A DNA stretch of 64,000 bases, from positions 1 to 64,000 of the forward strand of contig CBDBVE010000003.1 of NCBI GenBank assembly GCA_965212595.1, in the 5' to 3' direction. Source of the DNA: Poritiphilus sp965212595. GTDB lineage: Bacteria; Bacteroidota; Bacteroidia; Flavobacteriales; Flavobacteriaceae. Within the stretch, counting starts at the first letter, position 1. Each line of letters opens with the position of its first letter. This document shows positions 26,020 to 35,434 of this stretch, in pieces. The notes below the pieces were generated by a model. That model saw only the letters and a list, made by a program, of their open reading frames with translations, was not told where the DNA came from and ran no database searches. Both the position numbers and the translations under genes were made by a program.

Positions 26020-27248
26020 AAAATATATGGTTCATCAATCAATATATCACTACTCCCGAAATAGAGGGTGATGGATACCGTCATTATTATATTGCCCAAT
26101 ACCTCCGCTCTCAACATTATAATCCTATTTTAATTACTTCGTCTTTCTCTCACGCCCCTTACAGACATAATGCATTTTTTGGATTATACAAATACGTGAA
26201 TAAGGGAATTGCGACCATTATTCTCAAGGGAAACAAATACGGAAAATCTGAAGGTTTTGGGAGACTGTTAAGTTGGATGATCTTTAGTCTGGCACTTTTG
26301 CTTTTACCTTTTTTATCAAAAAGGAAAGCTCCCAAGCCCGATATTATTGTGCTTTCCTCCTTGCCCTTGATCCCTATTGTAAACGTGATGCTTTTTAAGC
26401 TTCTATATCCTAAATGCAAATTTGTATTTGAAATAAGGGACTTATGGCCCTTATCCGGCATTGAACTCGGAGGCTATTCAGAAAAAAATGTTTTTATCAG
26501 GATATTGGCCTTTTTCGAGAAGCTTGCATACAAAAAAGCAGATCTGATAGTCTCTGTGATTCCAAGAGCAGATTTGCATATTAAAAATGTATTAGGGCAT
26601 TCGAACTTTAACTATACATGGATTACGAACGGCTATAAAATTCCTGAACGGGATAATGATTGTGACCTTTCTGAGGTCTTGGAGGTCAACATCAACGAGG
26701 CGAATTTCAATATTGGATATGCCGGAACTCTTGTAGTAGCCAACCCCCTAGATACGATAATTGACGTGGTAGGGAACCATCCTGATAAGCGCTTGAATCT
26801 CTATATCTTGGGAGGAGGCCCGGAAAGGGATAGAATAGTAGAGACCTCCAAAAACTTTGGCAACATTCATGTGCTGAACAGAGTCCCCAAAAAATATGTT
26901 CACGAATTCCTGTCAAAGATGGATGTGCTTTTCATGGGAAAAGGAACCAAATCAACCACAATTTATGAGTTTGGAACCTCCCAACTAAAGACCTTCGATT
27001 ATTTCTTTGCTAAGAAACCAATTATTCAGGCCCTTAATTCTAAAGAAAATCCGATTGCCTATTCCCGGGCAGGGTACGTAATTGAGCCCGAAAATGAAAC
27101 GATTTTACGCGACAAAATTGACTATTTTATGCAGTTAGATCAGGAAGAGTTAGACGATTATGGTCAAAGAGGGTATGATTATTTGATCGCTAACAGCACC
27201 TATAAAATAATAGGCGAAAAGTTTGATAAAGCATTAAATGATATTTGA
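26016..27248 (+). CDS. Glycosyltransferase, WbuB-like GT4
   Basis: The 410-residue GT-B protein has the WbuB-type opening WFINQYITTPEIEGDGYRHYY, a hydrophobic segment around residues 90-110 that could touch the membrane, and FEIRDLWPLSG near residue 139. The C-terminal donor site shows YAGTLVVANPLD and TSQLKTFDYFFAKKPII, where GT4 enzymes have an E-rich loop. WbuB-type enzymes act on amino sugars in O-antigen units, which would suit the diacetamido sugar made by the preceding genes. That match is inference. Its ATG overlaps the lhgO stop. Confidence 0.85.
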   Translation: MKNIWFINQYITTPEIEGDGYRHYYIAQYLRSQHYNPILITSSFSHAPYRHNAFFGLYKYVNKGIATIILKGNKYGKSEGFGRLLSWMIFSLALLLLPFLSKRKAPKPDIIVLSSLPLIPIVNVMLFKLLYPKCKFVFEIRDLWPLSGIELGGYSEKNVFIRILAFFEKLAYKKADLIVSVIPRADLHIKNVLGHSNFNYTWITNGYKIPERDNDCDLSEVLEVNINEANFNIGYAGTLVVANPLDTIIDVVGNHPDKRLNLYILGGGPERDRIVETSKNFGNIHVLNRVPKKYVHEFLSKMDVLFMGKGTKSTTIYEFGTSQLKTFDYFFAKKPIIQALNSKENPIAYSRAGYVIEPENETILRDKIDYFMQLDQEELDDYGQRGYDYLIANSTYKIIGEKFDKALNDI

Positions 27249-27390
27249 CGACTTTGCTATTTCAAGTGGTAAGCAATTGCCCGACAGATTGTAAGGATAG
27301 GTTCTATAAAGAGACACACTTTCAAATATCCTCAAAACATTAGGGCACAATTTAAGCCCGAAAACCGCCCCGGCGATACAACTAGATTTC

Positions 27391-28137
27391 ATGGATCTTT
27401 TGGTTTCTGTTATTACACCTGTTCATAACTCTGAAAAGTATTTGAGAGAATGTATCGCTTCTGTGTTGGCTCAAACCTACAAGAATTGGGAGCTAATTTT
27501 GGCAGATGATAATTCAACAGATTCAAGTAATACGATCATCCGGGAGTTTGCCGCACTAGACCCTAGAATAAAGCATATCAGCCTAAGCGAAAATAGCGGC
27601 GCAGGCCTGGCGCGGAACAAAGCCCTCGAAATTGCGAAAGGGCGATTCATTTCATTCCTTGATAGTGACGATGTCTGGTATCCGGAAAAGCTGTCAAGGC
27701 AGCTTAATTTCATGTTGGAAAATAATCATAAGTTCACCTTTACCTCTTATGAGAAGATGAACCGAAATGGGAAAAAGTTGAAAAACAAGGTTAGCGCTAA
27801 GAAAGTGGTTAGCTATCGTAGAGCTCTCTATAAAAACCCAATTGGATGCCTTACTGTCATCTATGACACCGCCTTTTTTGGCAGGCAATATATGTCGCCC
27901 AACAGGAAAAGGCAAGATTTTGCCCTCTGGCTTCGCTTGCTGAAAGAAGCAAACGCGTATGGCCTGGATGATTGTCTGGCATGTTACCGGGTGCGTTATA
28001 ACTCAATATCATTCAATAAGTTAATGCTGGTAAAACACGAATGGAAGATTTACCGCCATGAAGAGAAACTATCAGTACCACAGAGTTTATTTTATTTGGT
28101 TTCGGCCATTGTTTTGAAAATGAAAAGCTATTTTTGA
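27391..28137 (+). CDS. Glycosyltransferase family 2
   Basis: The 248-residue GT-A protein has VSVITPVHNSEKYLRECIASVL at the N-terminus, LADDNSTDSS (first aspartate of the nucleotide site) and the DxD-type FLDSDDVWYPEKL near residue 90. The later QDFALWLRLLK is the usual ED-like acceptor motif of this subgroup. It lies 142 bases after the WbuB-like gene, and the gap contains no clear promoter box. It precedes the initiating transferase by 24 bases. Confidence 0.88.
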   Translation: MDLLVSVITPVHNSEKYLRECIASVLAQTYKNWELILADDNSTDSSNTIIREFAALDPRIKHISLSENSGAGLARNKALEIAKGRFISFLDSDDVWYPEKLSRQLNFMLENNHKFTFTSYEKMNRNGKKLKNKVSAKKVVSYRRALYKNPIGCLTVIYDTAFFGRQYMSPNRKRQDFALWLRLLKEANAYGLDDCLACYRVRYNSISFNKLMLVKHEWKIYRHEEKLSVPQSLFYLVSAIVLKMKSYF

Positions 28138-28161
28138 CGCAGAAAAACTACACTTTTAAGA

Positions 28162-29529
28162 ATGTCGAGACCGTCTATCTTAAATGCTATCGAGAGAAAG
28201 TTCATATTGCTTATAGGCGATCTTTTGATCATCGTAGTTTCCTTAAATGTTCTGGTAAACCATGCGATAGATAGCGAATTCATCTCGCTCAAATTAAAGC
28301 TCAGCGTCTTCTCACTAGGTATTTTAGCCTATTTGGCTTTATCCTATATTTTAGACTTTTACAATTTGGAGAAAGTGTCTCGCAGAAGGTACGTTCTTTC
28401 GCAGTCCTTATACATTACTGCGCTTTTTGTCTTTGTTGTTTTTGTTTTTACGGTTCTCGTATTCGATGTAAGCTTCTGGAGAATTCCTTTGTTGTACTTT
28501 CTGATTCTGACGCCCTTAGAGATTGGCCTGTGGCGCTTCTTTTTTAGCAATGTTTTCAGAATAATTCCTGTAACCAAGAAGGTCTTATATATCTATGACG
28601 ATAAGACCGGGGAGAATTTTCGCGATGATGTGAACACCATCAACGGCAAAGACATGGAGACCTTTTATAAGGTGAAACTTACCTATTCTATAGATCAGAA
28701 TACATTGATTAATAAGAACTTCTTCTTATCTGCAGCTGATAAAATAGATACCTGGATCATCAACACAAAAAGTTATGGGAACCTTCCAAAGGATCTCGAG
28801 CAAATGTTGCTAAGGTCTATCATAAAAGGAAAGGAAGTCATTTCTTTTACCTCTTTTTATGAAAATACTTATGAGGCAATGCCAATACGATCTCATAACG
28901 ACAGCTTTTATGAAATCCTGCAATTGAGAAATCGAAAAATCAGGTATCTACAAAAAATTTTCGCTTTTGGGGTTAACTTCTCACTTTCGCTGTTAATAGG
29001 CCTTATTTTTGTGATTTGTGTGCCTTTTGTTTGGATTCTGAATCTGTTCTTTAATAAAGGTCCTCTCTTTTATATTCAGGAAAGGGTTGGGCAATATGGC
29101 GAAGAATTTAAGATATACAAATTCAGGTCTATGGTGGTAGATGCTGAAAAATCTGGAGCCGTAATGGCTACCAAAAACGACAGCCGAATAACCCCATTTG
29201 GAAAAATTTTGAGAATATTCAGGATAGACGAACTGCCTCAGATTATTTCAGTAGTAAAAGGTGATATGCAGTTTATTGGCCCTAGGCCAGAACGAAAAGT
29301 TTTTGTGAACCAGCTCAATGAAATATTACCCTTTTATAATGTCAGGCACCTAATAAGGCCAGGAATCACTGGTTGGGCGCAGGTTAAGTATAAATATGGC
29401 GAAAATCTGGAAGATTCTGTGCGGAAATTGGAATACGATCTGTATTATATTAAAAACAGGTCGATAACCTTAGATTTGAGAATTATTTTCAAAACAGTAA
29501 CAACGGTTTTGTTTTCAAGAGGAATTTGA
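28162..29529 (+). CDS. Initiating sugar phosphotransferase (WcaJ/WbaP-type)
   Basis: The 455-residue protein transfers a sugar-1-phosphate to undecaprenyl phosphate and so begins each repeat. Four membrane helices lie in residues 12-125, then a cytosolic CoA-binding-like segment, then a fifth helix near residue 270-295. The catalytic domain follows with KFRSMVVDAE, RIFRIDELPQIISVVKGDM (Asp-Glu pair), FIGPRPER and RPGITGWAQV. The length is typical of the large polyisoprenylphosphate hexose-1-phosphate transferases. The sugar is not predictable; glucose, galactose or a related hexose are the usual choices. Confidence 0.92.
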   Translation: MSRPSILNAIERKFILLIGDLLIIVVSLNVLVNHAIDSEFISLKLKLSVFSLGILAYLALSYILDFYNLEKVSRRRYVLSQSLYITALFVFVVFVFTVLVFDVSFWRIPLLYFLILTPLEIGLWRFFFSNVFRIIPVTKKVLYIYDDKTGENFRDDVNTINGKDMETFYKVKLTYSIDQNTLINKNFFLSAADKIDTWIINTKSYGNLPKDLEQMLLRSIIKGKEVISFTSFYENTYEAMPIRSHNDSFYEILQLRNRKIRYLQKIFAFGVNFSLSLLIGLIFVICVPFVWILNLFFNKGPLFYIQERVGQYGEEFKIYKFRSMVVDAEKSGAVMATKNDSRITPFGKILRIFRIDELPQIISVVKGDMQFIGPRPERKVFVNQLNEILPFYNVRHLIRPGITGWAQVKYKYGENLEDSVRKLEYDLYYIKNRSITLDLRIIFKTVTTVLFSRGI

Positions 29530-29607
29530 GAAAAAATAACCTTCAAAATATACTAAGAATTAAAAATATTGGTTTTGTCTTAGAATATGGTTTTTGAGCC
29601 GAAATAA

Positions 29608-29642
29608 TTGGTAAGACAGCCCATCGTGCCTATTTTTGGCAC
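29608..29642 (+). promoter_or_regulatory. Promoter of ugd, TTG-N20-TATTTTTG, inside a GTGCC/GGCAC palindrome
   Basis: TTG at 29608-29610 and TATTTTTG at 29631-29638 are 20 bases apart, close to the Bacteroidota consensus. The -7 box is framed by an inverted repeat, GTGCC (29626-29630) and GGCAC (29638-29642), which could be a regulator site or an early hairpin. It lies 55 bases before ugd. Confidence 0.55.
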
Positions 29643-29692
29643 TTCAAATTTCAGAACCTAATACAACAACTTTAAATAGCTAAAAAAAAGTA

Positions 29693-30991
29693 ATGAAAGT
29701 AGCAGTTATAGGAACGGGTTATGTAGGCCTGGTTACGGGAACCTGTTTAGCGGAAACAGGGAATGAAGTGGTTTGTGTAGATATAGACGAAAACAAAGTT
29801 AAACAAATGCAATCTGGGGTGGTTCCAATTTACGAACCCCACCTTGATGTCTTGTTTGAAAGAAATATAAGGGCCAAGCGGCTTAGCTTTACAACTTCCT
29901 TGCAGGAAGGCCTGGATCATGGAGATATCATCTTCTTAGCCTTGCCAACTCCAGAGGATGAAGACGGGTCTGCTGATCTAAAATACGTTTTGGGCGTAGC
30001 TGATGATATAGGCCGTCTTATGAAAGAATACAGAGTGATTGTAGATAAGAGTACAGTCCCTGTAGGCACCTCAGACAAAGTGCATGCGGCAATAGCCAAA
30101 AACGCCAAATGCGATTTTGACGTGGTTTCTAACCCTGAATTTCTTCGCGAAGGCTTTGCTGTAGATGATTTCCTAAAACCTGAACGAATCGTGGTAGGAT
30201 CTAGTTCTGCAAAGGCCACTAAACTCATGGAAAAACTTTACAAGCCTTTTGTGAGGTCGGGGAATCCGGTAATTATCATGGACGAAAAATCTGCGGAATT
30301 AACGAAGTACGCAGCTAATTCCTTCCTGGCAACCAAGATCACCTTTATGAATGAAATCGCTAATTTCTGTGAAAAAGTAGGAGCTGATGTTGATAAGGTA
30401 AGAATAGGAATGGGGACAGATTCAAGAATAGGGAAACGGTTTCTTTTTCCCGGAATTGGATATGGTGGGTCTTGCTTTCCCAAAGACGTAAAAGCGCTAC
30501 ACAAGTCGGGTAAAGATACCGGTTATGACTTTCAGATTCTAGATTCGGTCATTAGTGTAAACCAAAAACAGAAGACCGCTTTGATACCTAAGATTAAGAA
30601 GTATTTTAAAAACGATCTAAAAGGAAAACAAATTGGTATTTGGGGATTGGCTTTTAAACCAGAGACCGACGATATCCGAGAGGCCCCATCGCTCTATATT
30701 ATAGATGAGTTATTGGCCCTGGGAGCGAAGATAACCGCCTTTGATCCGGAGGCAATGGACAATGTAAAGCGCAAATTGGGCGATGCTATTTCATTTGCTC
30801 CAGGGATGTACGGAGCCCTTGAAAATGCGGATGCCTTAGTCATTTGCACTGAATGGGGGGTTTTTAGGAACCCAAACTTTGATATGATAAAAGAATTGCT
30901 AAAAGACAATGCTATCTTTGATGGCAGAAACCTTTACGATACTCAGGAAATGAGGGCCGAAGGCTTCCATTACGAGTCAATAGGGAGATAA
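29693..30991 (+). CDS. ugd: UDP-glucose 6-dehydrogenase
   Basis: The 432-residue protein performs the four-electron oxidation of UDP-glucose to UDP-glucuronate. It has the N-terminal GTGYVGLVTGTCLAE NAD site, FLALPTPEDEDGSAD, VDKSTVPVGT, NPEFLREG, and the catalytic Cys in GYGGSCFPKD near residue 260. The C-terminal domain has GLAFKPETDDIREAP. The next gene is a UDP-glucuronate decarboxylase, which favours UDP-glucose as substrate over UDP-GlcNAc. A WbpA-type activity would still be needed for the diacetamido sugar and is not otherwise present here. Confidence 0.93.
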   Translation: MKVAVIGTGYVGLVTGTCLAETGNEVVCVDIDENKVKQMQSGVVPIYEPHLDVLFERNIRAKRLSFTTSLQEGLDHGDIIFLALPTPEDEDGSADLKYVLGVADDIGRLMKEYRVIVDKSTVPVGTSDKVHAAIAKNAKCDFDVVSNPEFLREGFAVDDFLKPERIVVGSSSAKATKLMEKLYKPFVRSGNPVIIMDEKSAELTKYAANSFLATKITFMNEIANFCEKVGADVDKVRIGMGTDSRIGKRFLFPGIGYGGSCFPKDVKALHKSGKDTGYDFQILDSVISVNQKQKTALIPKIKKYFKNDLKGKQIGIWGLAFKPETDDIREAPSLYIIDELLALGAKITAFDPEAMDNVKRKLGDAISFAPGMYGALENADALVICTEWGVFRNPNFDMIKELLKDNAIFDGRNLYDTQEMRAEGFHYESIGR

Positions 30992-31017
30992 ATAACAACA
31001 CCATAAATTAAAATAAT

Positions 31018-32004
31018 TTGAAAAGGGTATTAATAACCGGAGCAGCTGGTTTTTTAGGCTCACACCTTTGTGACCGCTTTATTAAGGAAGGATTCCATGT
31101 TATTGCCATGGATAACCTTATTACGGGCGACTTAAAAAATATTGAGCACCTTTTTAAACTTGAGCAATTTGAATACTACCATCACGATGTAACCAAGTTT
31201 GTTCATGTTCCGGGGAAATTGGATTATATCCTTCACTTTGCATCCCCTGCAAGCCCCATAGATTATCTTAAGATCCCAATTCAGACGCTCAAGGTAGGGG
31301 CCTTGGGTACTCATAACCTGTTAGGGCTGGCAAAGGAAAAGAAAGCAAGGATACTAATTGCTTCTACTTCGGAGGTATATGGAGACCCTTTGGTACATCC
31401 GCAAACCGAAGAATACTACGGAAACGTCAATACTATTGGCCCCAGAGGAGTCTATGACGAAGCAAAACGCTTTCAGGAGTCGATTACCATGGCCTATCAT
31501 CGTTTCCACGGCTTGGAGACCCGCATAGTGCGTATATTCAACACCTATGGCCCCAGAATGCGACTTAATGATGGACGTGTTATTCCCGCATTTATGGGAC
31601 AGGCACTCCGTGGGGAGGACCTAACCGTTTTCGGAGATGGCTCGCAAACAAGGTCTTTCTGCTATGTAGATGACGAAATAGAGGGAATTTACAGATTGCT
31701 ATTGAGCGACTATGAACTGCCGGTGAATATTGGTAACCCTCATGAGATCACTATCAAAGATTTCGCTGAAGAAATTATAAAACTAACAGGTACTGAGCAA
31801 AAGATCATCTATAAACCCTTGCCAAAAGACGACCCTATGGTACGCCAACCAGATATTTCTAAAGCTAAGGAAATATTAGGATGGGAACCCAAAGTGGGTA
31901 GGGCCGAGGGAATGAAAAAAACTTTCGATTACTTCAAGACCCTTTCCAAAGAAGATTTGGAAAAGACAGAACACCGAGATTTTTCTAAAAGAAACAGGAA
32001 GTAA
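31018..32004 (+). CDS. uxs: UDP-glucuronate decarboxylase (UDP-xylose synthase)
   Basis: The 328-residue extended SDR converts UDP-glucuronate to UDP-xylose. It has ITGAAGFLGSHLCDRF at the N-terminus, the family phrase LHFASPASPIDYLK, STSEVYGDP, RGVYDEAKRFQE with the Tyr-Lys pair, and RIFNTYGPRM. The start is TTG 31018, because the frame has no ATG before the conserved first strand and the gap to ugd is 26 bases. It ends the polysaccharide locus in this window. Confidence 0.93.
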   Translation: MKRVLITGAAGFLGSHLCDRFIKEGFHVIAMDNLITGDLKNIEHLFKLEQFEYYHHDVTKFVHVPGKLDYILHFASPASPIDYLKIPIQTLKVGALGTHNLLGLAKEKKARILIASTSEVYGDPLVHPQTEEYYGNVNTIGPRGVYDEAKRFQESITMAYHRFHGLETRIVRIFNTYGPRMRLNDGRVIPAFMGQALRGEDLTVFGDGSQTRSFCYVDDEIEGIYRLLLSDYELPVNIGNPHEITIKDFAEEIIKLTGTEQKIIYKPLPKDDPMVRQPDISKAKEILGWEPKVGRAEGMKKTFDYFKTLSKEDLEKTEHRDFSKRNRK

Positions 32005-32066
32005 TTTCAAATAAACATCGACTGTAAATATTCAGGGATAAGTTAATTTATTTAGAGCTCATCCCG

Positions 32067-32074
32067 TATTTTTG
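32067..32074 (+). promoter_or_regulatory. -7 promoter element TATTTTTG for purD
   Basis: This is a full match to TAnnTTTG, 15 bases before ATG 32090. The same TTTGCCCAAA string also follows the -7 box at 34807. Confidence 0.6.
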
Positions 32075-32089
32075 CCCAAACTTTTTGGC

Positions 32090-33361
32090 ATGAATATACT
32101 CGTTCTTGGATCCGGGGGTAGAGAACATACCCTGGCCTGGAAATTAAAGCAAAGCCCGAAACTCGGACAACTTTTTGTAGCCCCTGGAAACGCTGGGACG
32201 GCTGGGATAGCTGAGAATCTTCCAATTAGCGTCAACGACTTTGAAGCCATAAAATCTGCAGTAGTTCTAAAAAAGGTGGATATGGTGATCGTAGGTCCGG
32301 AGGATCCCCTGGTTAATGGGATTCACGACTTTTTCCTGAAGGATGCTGAATTGGCTAAAATTCCGGTCATTGGACCGCAACAGCGCGCAGCTACGCTCGA
32401 GGGGAGCAAGGAATTTGCCAAAGAGTTTATGATGCGGCACAATATCCCAACAGCAGCATATCAGAGCTTTACTGCGGAAACGCTCGAAGATGGATATCGT
32501 TTTTTAGAAACCCTAAACCCACCATATGTTCTTAAGGCAGATGGACTGGCAGCCGGCAAAGGAGTACTTATTCTTAAGGATTTGGATACCGCGAAAAAAG
32601 AACTAAAAGCCATGTTAGGGGAGGCCAAATTTGGAAAGGCCAGCGCAACCGTGGTGATAGAAGAATTTTTGTCTGGGATAGAATTGAGTTGCTTTGTACT
32701 TACAGATGGTGAGCATTATAAGGTGCTTCCAACGGCCAAGGATTATAAGCGTATTGGTGAAGGAGATACCGGTCTCAATACCGGGGGTATGGGAGCCATA
32801 TCACCTGTTCCTTTCGCCACCGGAGACTTTATGGATAAGGTCCATAGGCGGATTGTTATCCCTACTGTGCAAGGGCTTCAGAAAGACAGTTTGCCTTACA
32901 AGGGATTTATTTTTATTGGCCTGATCAAAGTAGGTGAAGATCCTTTTGTGATTGAATATAATGTACGTATGGGAGATCCTGAAACTGAAGTGGTATTGCC
33001 GCGTATTAAGAATGATTTTGTAGAACTCATGCAAGCCGTCGCCGAAGGAGACCTGGATACCTTAGCCCTGGAAATAGATGAGCGGACGGTGACCACGATA
33101 ATGACGGTTTCAGGCGGTTATCCCGAAGCTTATGAAAAGGGAAAAGAAATTTCCGGCCTTAGAGATATACAGGATTCTATCGTTTTTCATGCAGGAACAA
33201 AGCTGGAAGATGAAAAGGTGCTAACCAATGGGGGTAGGGTTATTGCCCTTAGTTCCTATGGCCAAACGTACAAAGAGGCGCTTGAGAAATCGTATAGCAG
33301 CGCGGAGAAAATGAGCTTCGAAAAGATGTACTACCGAAAGGATATCGGTTTTGATTTATAA
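32090..33361 (+). CDS. purD: Phosphoribosylamine-glycine ligase
   Basis: This is step two of de novo purine synthesis, joining glycine to phosphoribosylamine with ATP. From ATG 32090 the protein begins MNILVLGSGGREHTLAWKL, the classical GARS start. The upstream TTG at 32072 lies in the promoter box. The ATP-grasp domain shows ADGLAAGKGV near residue 146, GLNTGGMGA, and EYNVRMGDPETEV. About 423 residues is the normal length. It follows the polysaccharide locus but has its own promoter. Confidence 0.96.
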   Translation: MNILVLGSGGREHTLAWKLKQSPKLGQLFVAPGNAGTAGIAENLPISVNDFEAIKSAVVLKKVDMVIVGPEDPLVNGIHDFFLKDAELAKIPVIGPQQRAATLEGSKEFAKEFMMRHNIPTAAYQSFTAETLEDGYRFLETLNPPYVLKADGLAAGKGVLILKDLDTAKKELKAMLGEAKFGKASATVVIEEFLSGIELSCFVLTDGEHYKVLPTAKDYKRIGEGDTGLNTGGMGAISPVPFATGDFMDKVHRRIVIPTVQGLQKDSLPYKGFIFIGLIKVGEDPFVIEYNVRMGDPETEVVLPRIKNDFVELMQAVAEGDLDTLALEIDERTVTTIMTVSGGYPEAYEKGKEISGLRDIQDSIVFHAGTKLEDEKVLTNGGRVIALSSYGQTYKEALEKSYSSAEKMSFEKMYYRKDIGFDL

Positions 33362-33440
33362 AGTAAAGCAGGGACTGAATCCACAAATTTAAGTACCCTG
33401 GATGCTAGTCAAAATAGTTCCAAGGCGGATCGGGAAGTTT

Positions 33441-33662
33441 TTACATATAAGAATGCGCAGTGATGCTTTTGTCTTCCTCGCCCCTGTCATTGAATTTTTT
33501 TAATTCCAGCAGCCAGTAGACCATGGCAATAGCGCCTATGATAACAAAAATCCAGTTAACGGCGTTGGAAGCCCACCAGTTTTCCATGAAGCGGAAAAAG
33601 TCATAGGGCCAAAAAAGGCCGTTCACGAATAAATCTTCTATACCTTCAAAAAATGCTCGCAT
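33441..33662 (-). CDS. DUF6341-type small membrane protein
   Basis: The 73-residue protein has one clear membrane helix (VNWIFVIIGAIAMVYWLLEL at residues 35-54). An amphipathic aromatic N-terminus with FEGIEDLFVNGLFWPYD precedes it, and a charged tail ending ITAHSYM follows. It matches from memory the flavobacterial family DUF6341, of unknown function, usually found beside a DUF6427-type gene as here. A TATTTTTG box precedes it. It converges on purD. Confidence 0.8.
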   Translation of the reverse strand: MRAFFEGIEDLFVNGLFWPYDFFRFMENWWASNAVNWIFVIIGAIAMVYWLLELKKFNDRGEEDKSITAHSYM

Positions 33663-33681
33663 CTTGGTTATATTTACATTG

Positions 33682-33689
33682 CAAAAATA
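33682..33689 (-). promoter_or_regulatory. -7 promoter element TATTTTTG for the DUF6341-type gene
   Basis: The plus strand reads CAAAAATA, so the minus strand has TATTTTTG, 19 bases before the start at 33662. Confidence 0.55.
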
Positions 33690-33862
33690 TAAAAACCTCA
33701 GAAACTATCTAAATTTTATGATTAGGATTTAGATAGCTTATTTTTGATGGAGTACTAGGCAAAACCGACAAAAATAGCAGCGTTATTTGAGGAGGTTTTA
33801 ACAAAGTAGTGCGCAAAAAGAATCATATAATCACAATTGATAAACTTTAGATAGTTTCTAGA

Positions 33863-34801
33863 ATGATTTCAAGCATTTTTGGAAAAACAAAACCAATTAA
33901 TTACATCATTCTCCTTGGGTTTTTATTTGTATTCTATTGGGCTATACATTTTTTGCTGTTTCAGAAGAGTTACGGCTTAAATGATCTTCTTCTTCAAACC
34001 GCTGTTTTAAGTTTTCTGCTCTTTAGTATTTTCATCGTTAATTTCATTGTTAAAAGAAACCAGATTACAGGGACCAACGCCTTCGCTATTTTATATTATG
34101 CACTCTTTGTTATTGTTTTCCCGGAAACCCTTATAGATAATAATGCCATTTTATGCAGTTTTTTCCTGCTCCTTGCCCAACGCAGATTGGTTAGCCTGAG
34201 ATCTTTGCGAGACGTAAAACTAAAGTTGTTCGATGCTACGCTCTGGGTGGCCATGGCCAGTTTATTTTATGACTGGGCCCTACTTTTCCTGATTTTGATT
34301 TTTATTGGCATCTATTTCTACGAACCTAAGAATATCAAAAACTGGTTTGTTCCCCTAATTGGGCTCTTTGTGTTTGGCGCCATAGCGATGTCTTTCCTGA
34401 TCCTGACAGGGAACCTCGATTTTTTTGCCGAGCACTATAGGTTTTCCATAACTGCAGACGCCTCTTTTTTCACCTATTGGTCTAACAGCAGTAAGTTGGC
34501 AGGATTTACTATTTGCACCATCTTTGCCGGTCTTTTCGCCTTTGTAAGGCTCGGTAAATTGGGCTTAGGCAGGATCATTACAATGCGTTTAATAGCGATA
34601 GCTCTGATCCTGGGTTTAATACTAACTGTACTAAAGTCGTCTGAAACCTCTTTCCCTGTAATTGTTACCTTCTTCCCAGCGGCGGTCTTGTTTACAAAAT
34701 ATGTTGAGGTAATAAAGAAAATTAACTTAAAGGAAATTGCCTTGATGGTCTCGATAGTATTGCCATTTATTATATTAATCGTCGAGTTGATTATTAAATA
34801 A
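33863..34801 (+). CDS. DUF6427-type multi-pass membrane protein
   Basis: The 312-residue protein has about ten membrane helices spread over the whole length, starting at about residue 15. Short loops include RNQITGTNAFA and the cytosolic RRLVSLRSLRDVKLKLFDA near residues 112-130. It matches from memory the family DUF6427, with no known role. It is followed by a separate promoter and the DUF4254/GT9 pair, which act in lipopolysaccharide synthesis. A link to the envelope is plausible but unproven. Confidence 0.8.
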   Translation: MISSIFGKTKPINYIILLGFLFVFYWAIHFLLFQKSYGLNDLLLQTAVLSFLLFSIFIVNFIVKRNQITGTNAFAILYYALFVIVFPETLIDNNAILCSFFLLLAQRRLVSLRSLRDVKLKLFDATLWVAMASLFYDWALLFLILIFIGIYFYEPKNIKNWFVPLIGLFVFGAIAMSFLILTGNLDFFAEHYRFSITADASFFTYWSNSSKLAGFTICTIFAGLFAFVRLGKLGLGRIITMRLIAIALILGLILTVLKSSETSFPVIVTFFPAAVLFTKYVEVIKKINLKEIALMVSIVLPFIILIVELIIK

Positions 34802-34814
34802 TAAGGTATCTTTG
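34787..34814 (+). promoter_or_regulatory. Promoter TTG-N17-TATCTTTG for the DUF4254 gene
   Basis: TTG is at 34787-34789 and TATCTTTG at 34807-34814, 17 bases before the ATG. The spacing is two bases short of the usual N19. Confidence 0.55.
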
Positions 34815-34831
34815 CCCAAATTTTAGTCGAG

Positions 34832-35434
34832 ATGTTCAGTGCGTTTGCTTTTAAGATATTTGAAGAGAGCATTACTACCTATCATGTTCTTGATGATGTA
34901 TATCAAGCTTTTGTAAACCCATACAAAGACGAGGAAATCTCAGAGCTATTGTATCGCAAGAATTGGATTGATACAGTACAATGGCACTATGAAGATTTAA
35001 TACGAGATCCTAAGATTTCTCCCGAAGATGCGCTCGTTTTAAAACGAAAAATAGATGCCAGCAATCAGGATAGGACAGATCTGGTGGAATATATTGACAG
35101 TTATTTTCTTAGGAAATATAGCGAAGTGGAGGTCAAAGAGAATGCTACAATTAATACCGAAAGCCCGGCCTGGGCAATAGACCGACTCTCTATACTGGCA
35201 CTGAAAATCTATCATATGCAGGAAGAAGTGGATAGAACCGACGCCACCGAAGAGCATTTGGCTAAATGCCGTAATAAACTAGAAGTACTCCTGGAGCAAA
35301 AGAAAGATCTCTCTACTGCTATTGATCAACTTCTTGCAGATTTTGAAGAAGGGAAAAAGTACATGAAAGTTTACAAGCAGATGAAAATGTATAACGATGA
35401 AGAGCTAAACCCTGTTCTTCGTGGCCAAAAATAA
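34832..35434 (+). CDS. DUF4254 family protein
   Basis: The 200-residue soluble, mostly helical and highly charged protein has no signal peptide. Conserved-looking stretches are LLYRKNWIDTVQWHYEDLIRDP near residue 37 and RKIDASNQDRTDLVEYID near residue 71. These carry the NQ-R and D-x-VE-x-ID pattern I associate with DUF4254. The function is unknown. Its end overlaps the GT9 heptosyltransferase gene by 14 bases. The pairing with a GT9 enzyme suggests a part in core-sugar or lipid A processing. Confidence 0.83.
   Translation: MFSAFAFKIFEESITTYHVLDDVYQAFVNPYKDEEISELLYRKNWIDTVQWHYEDLIRDPKISPEDALVLKRKIDASNQDRTDLVEYIDSYFLRKYSEVEVKENATINTESPAWAIDRLSILALKIYHMQEEVDRTDATEEHLAKCRNKLEVLLEQKKDLSTAIDQLLADFEEGKKYMKVYKQMKMYNDEELNPVLRGQK

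Noticed and set aside
29693..30991. Reading ugd as WbpA (UDP-GlcNAc 6-dehydrogenase)
   Set aside because: The adjacent UDP-glucuronate decarboxylase points to UDP-glucose as substrate. WbpA cannot be excluded by sequence alone.
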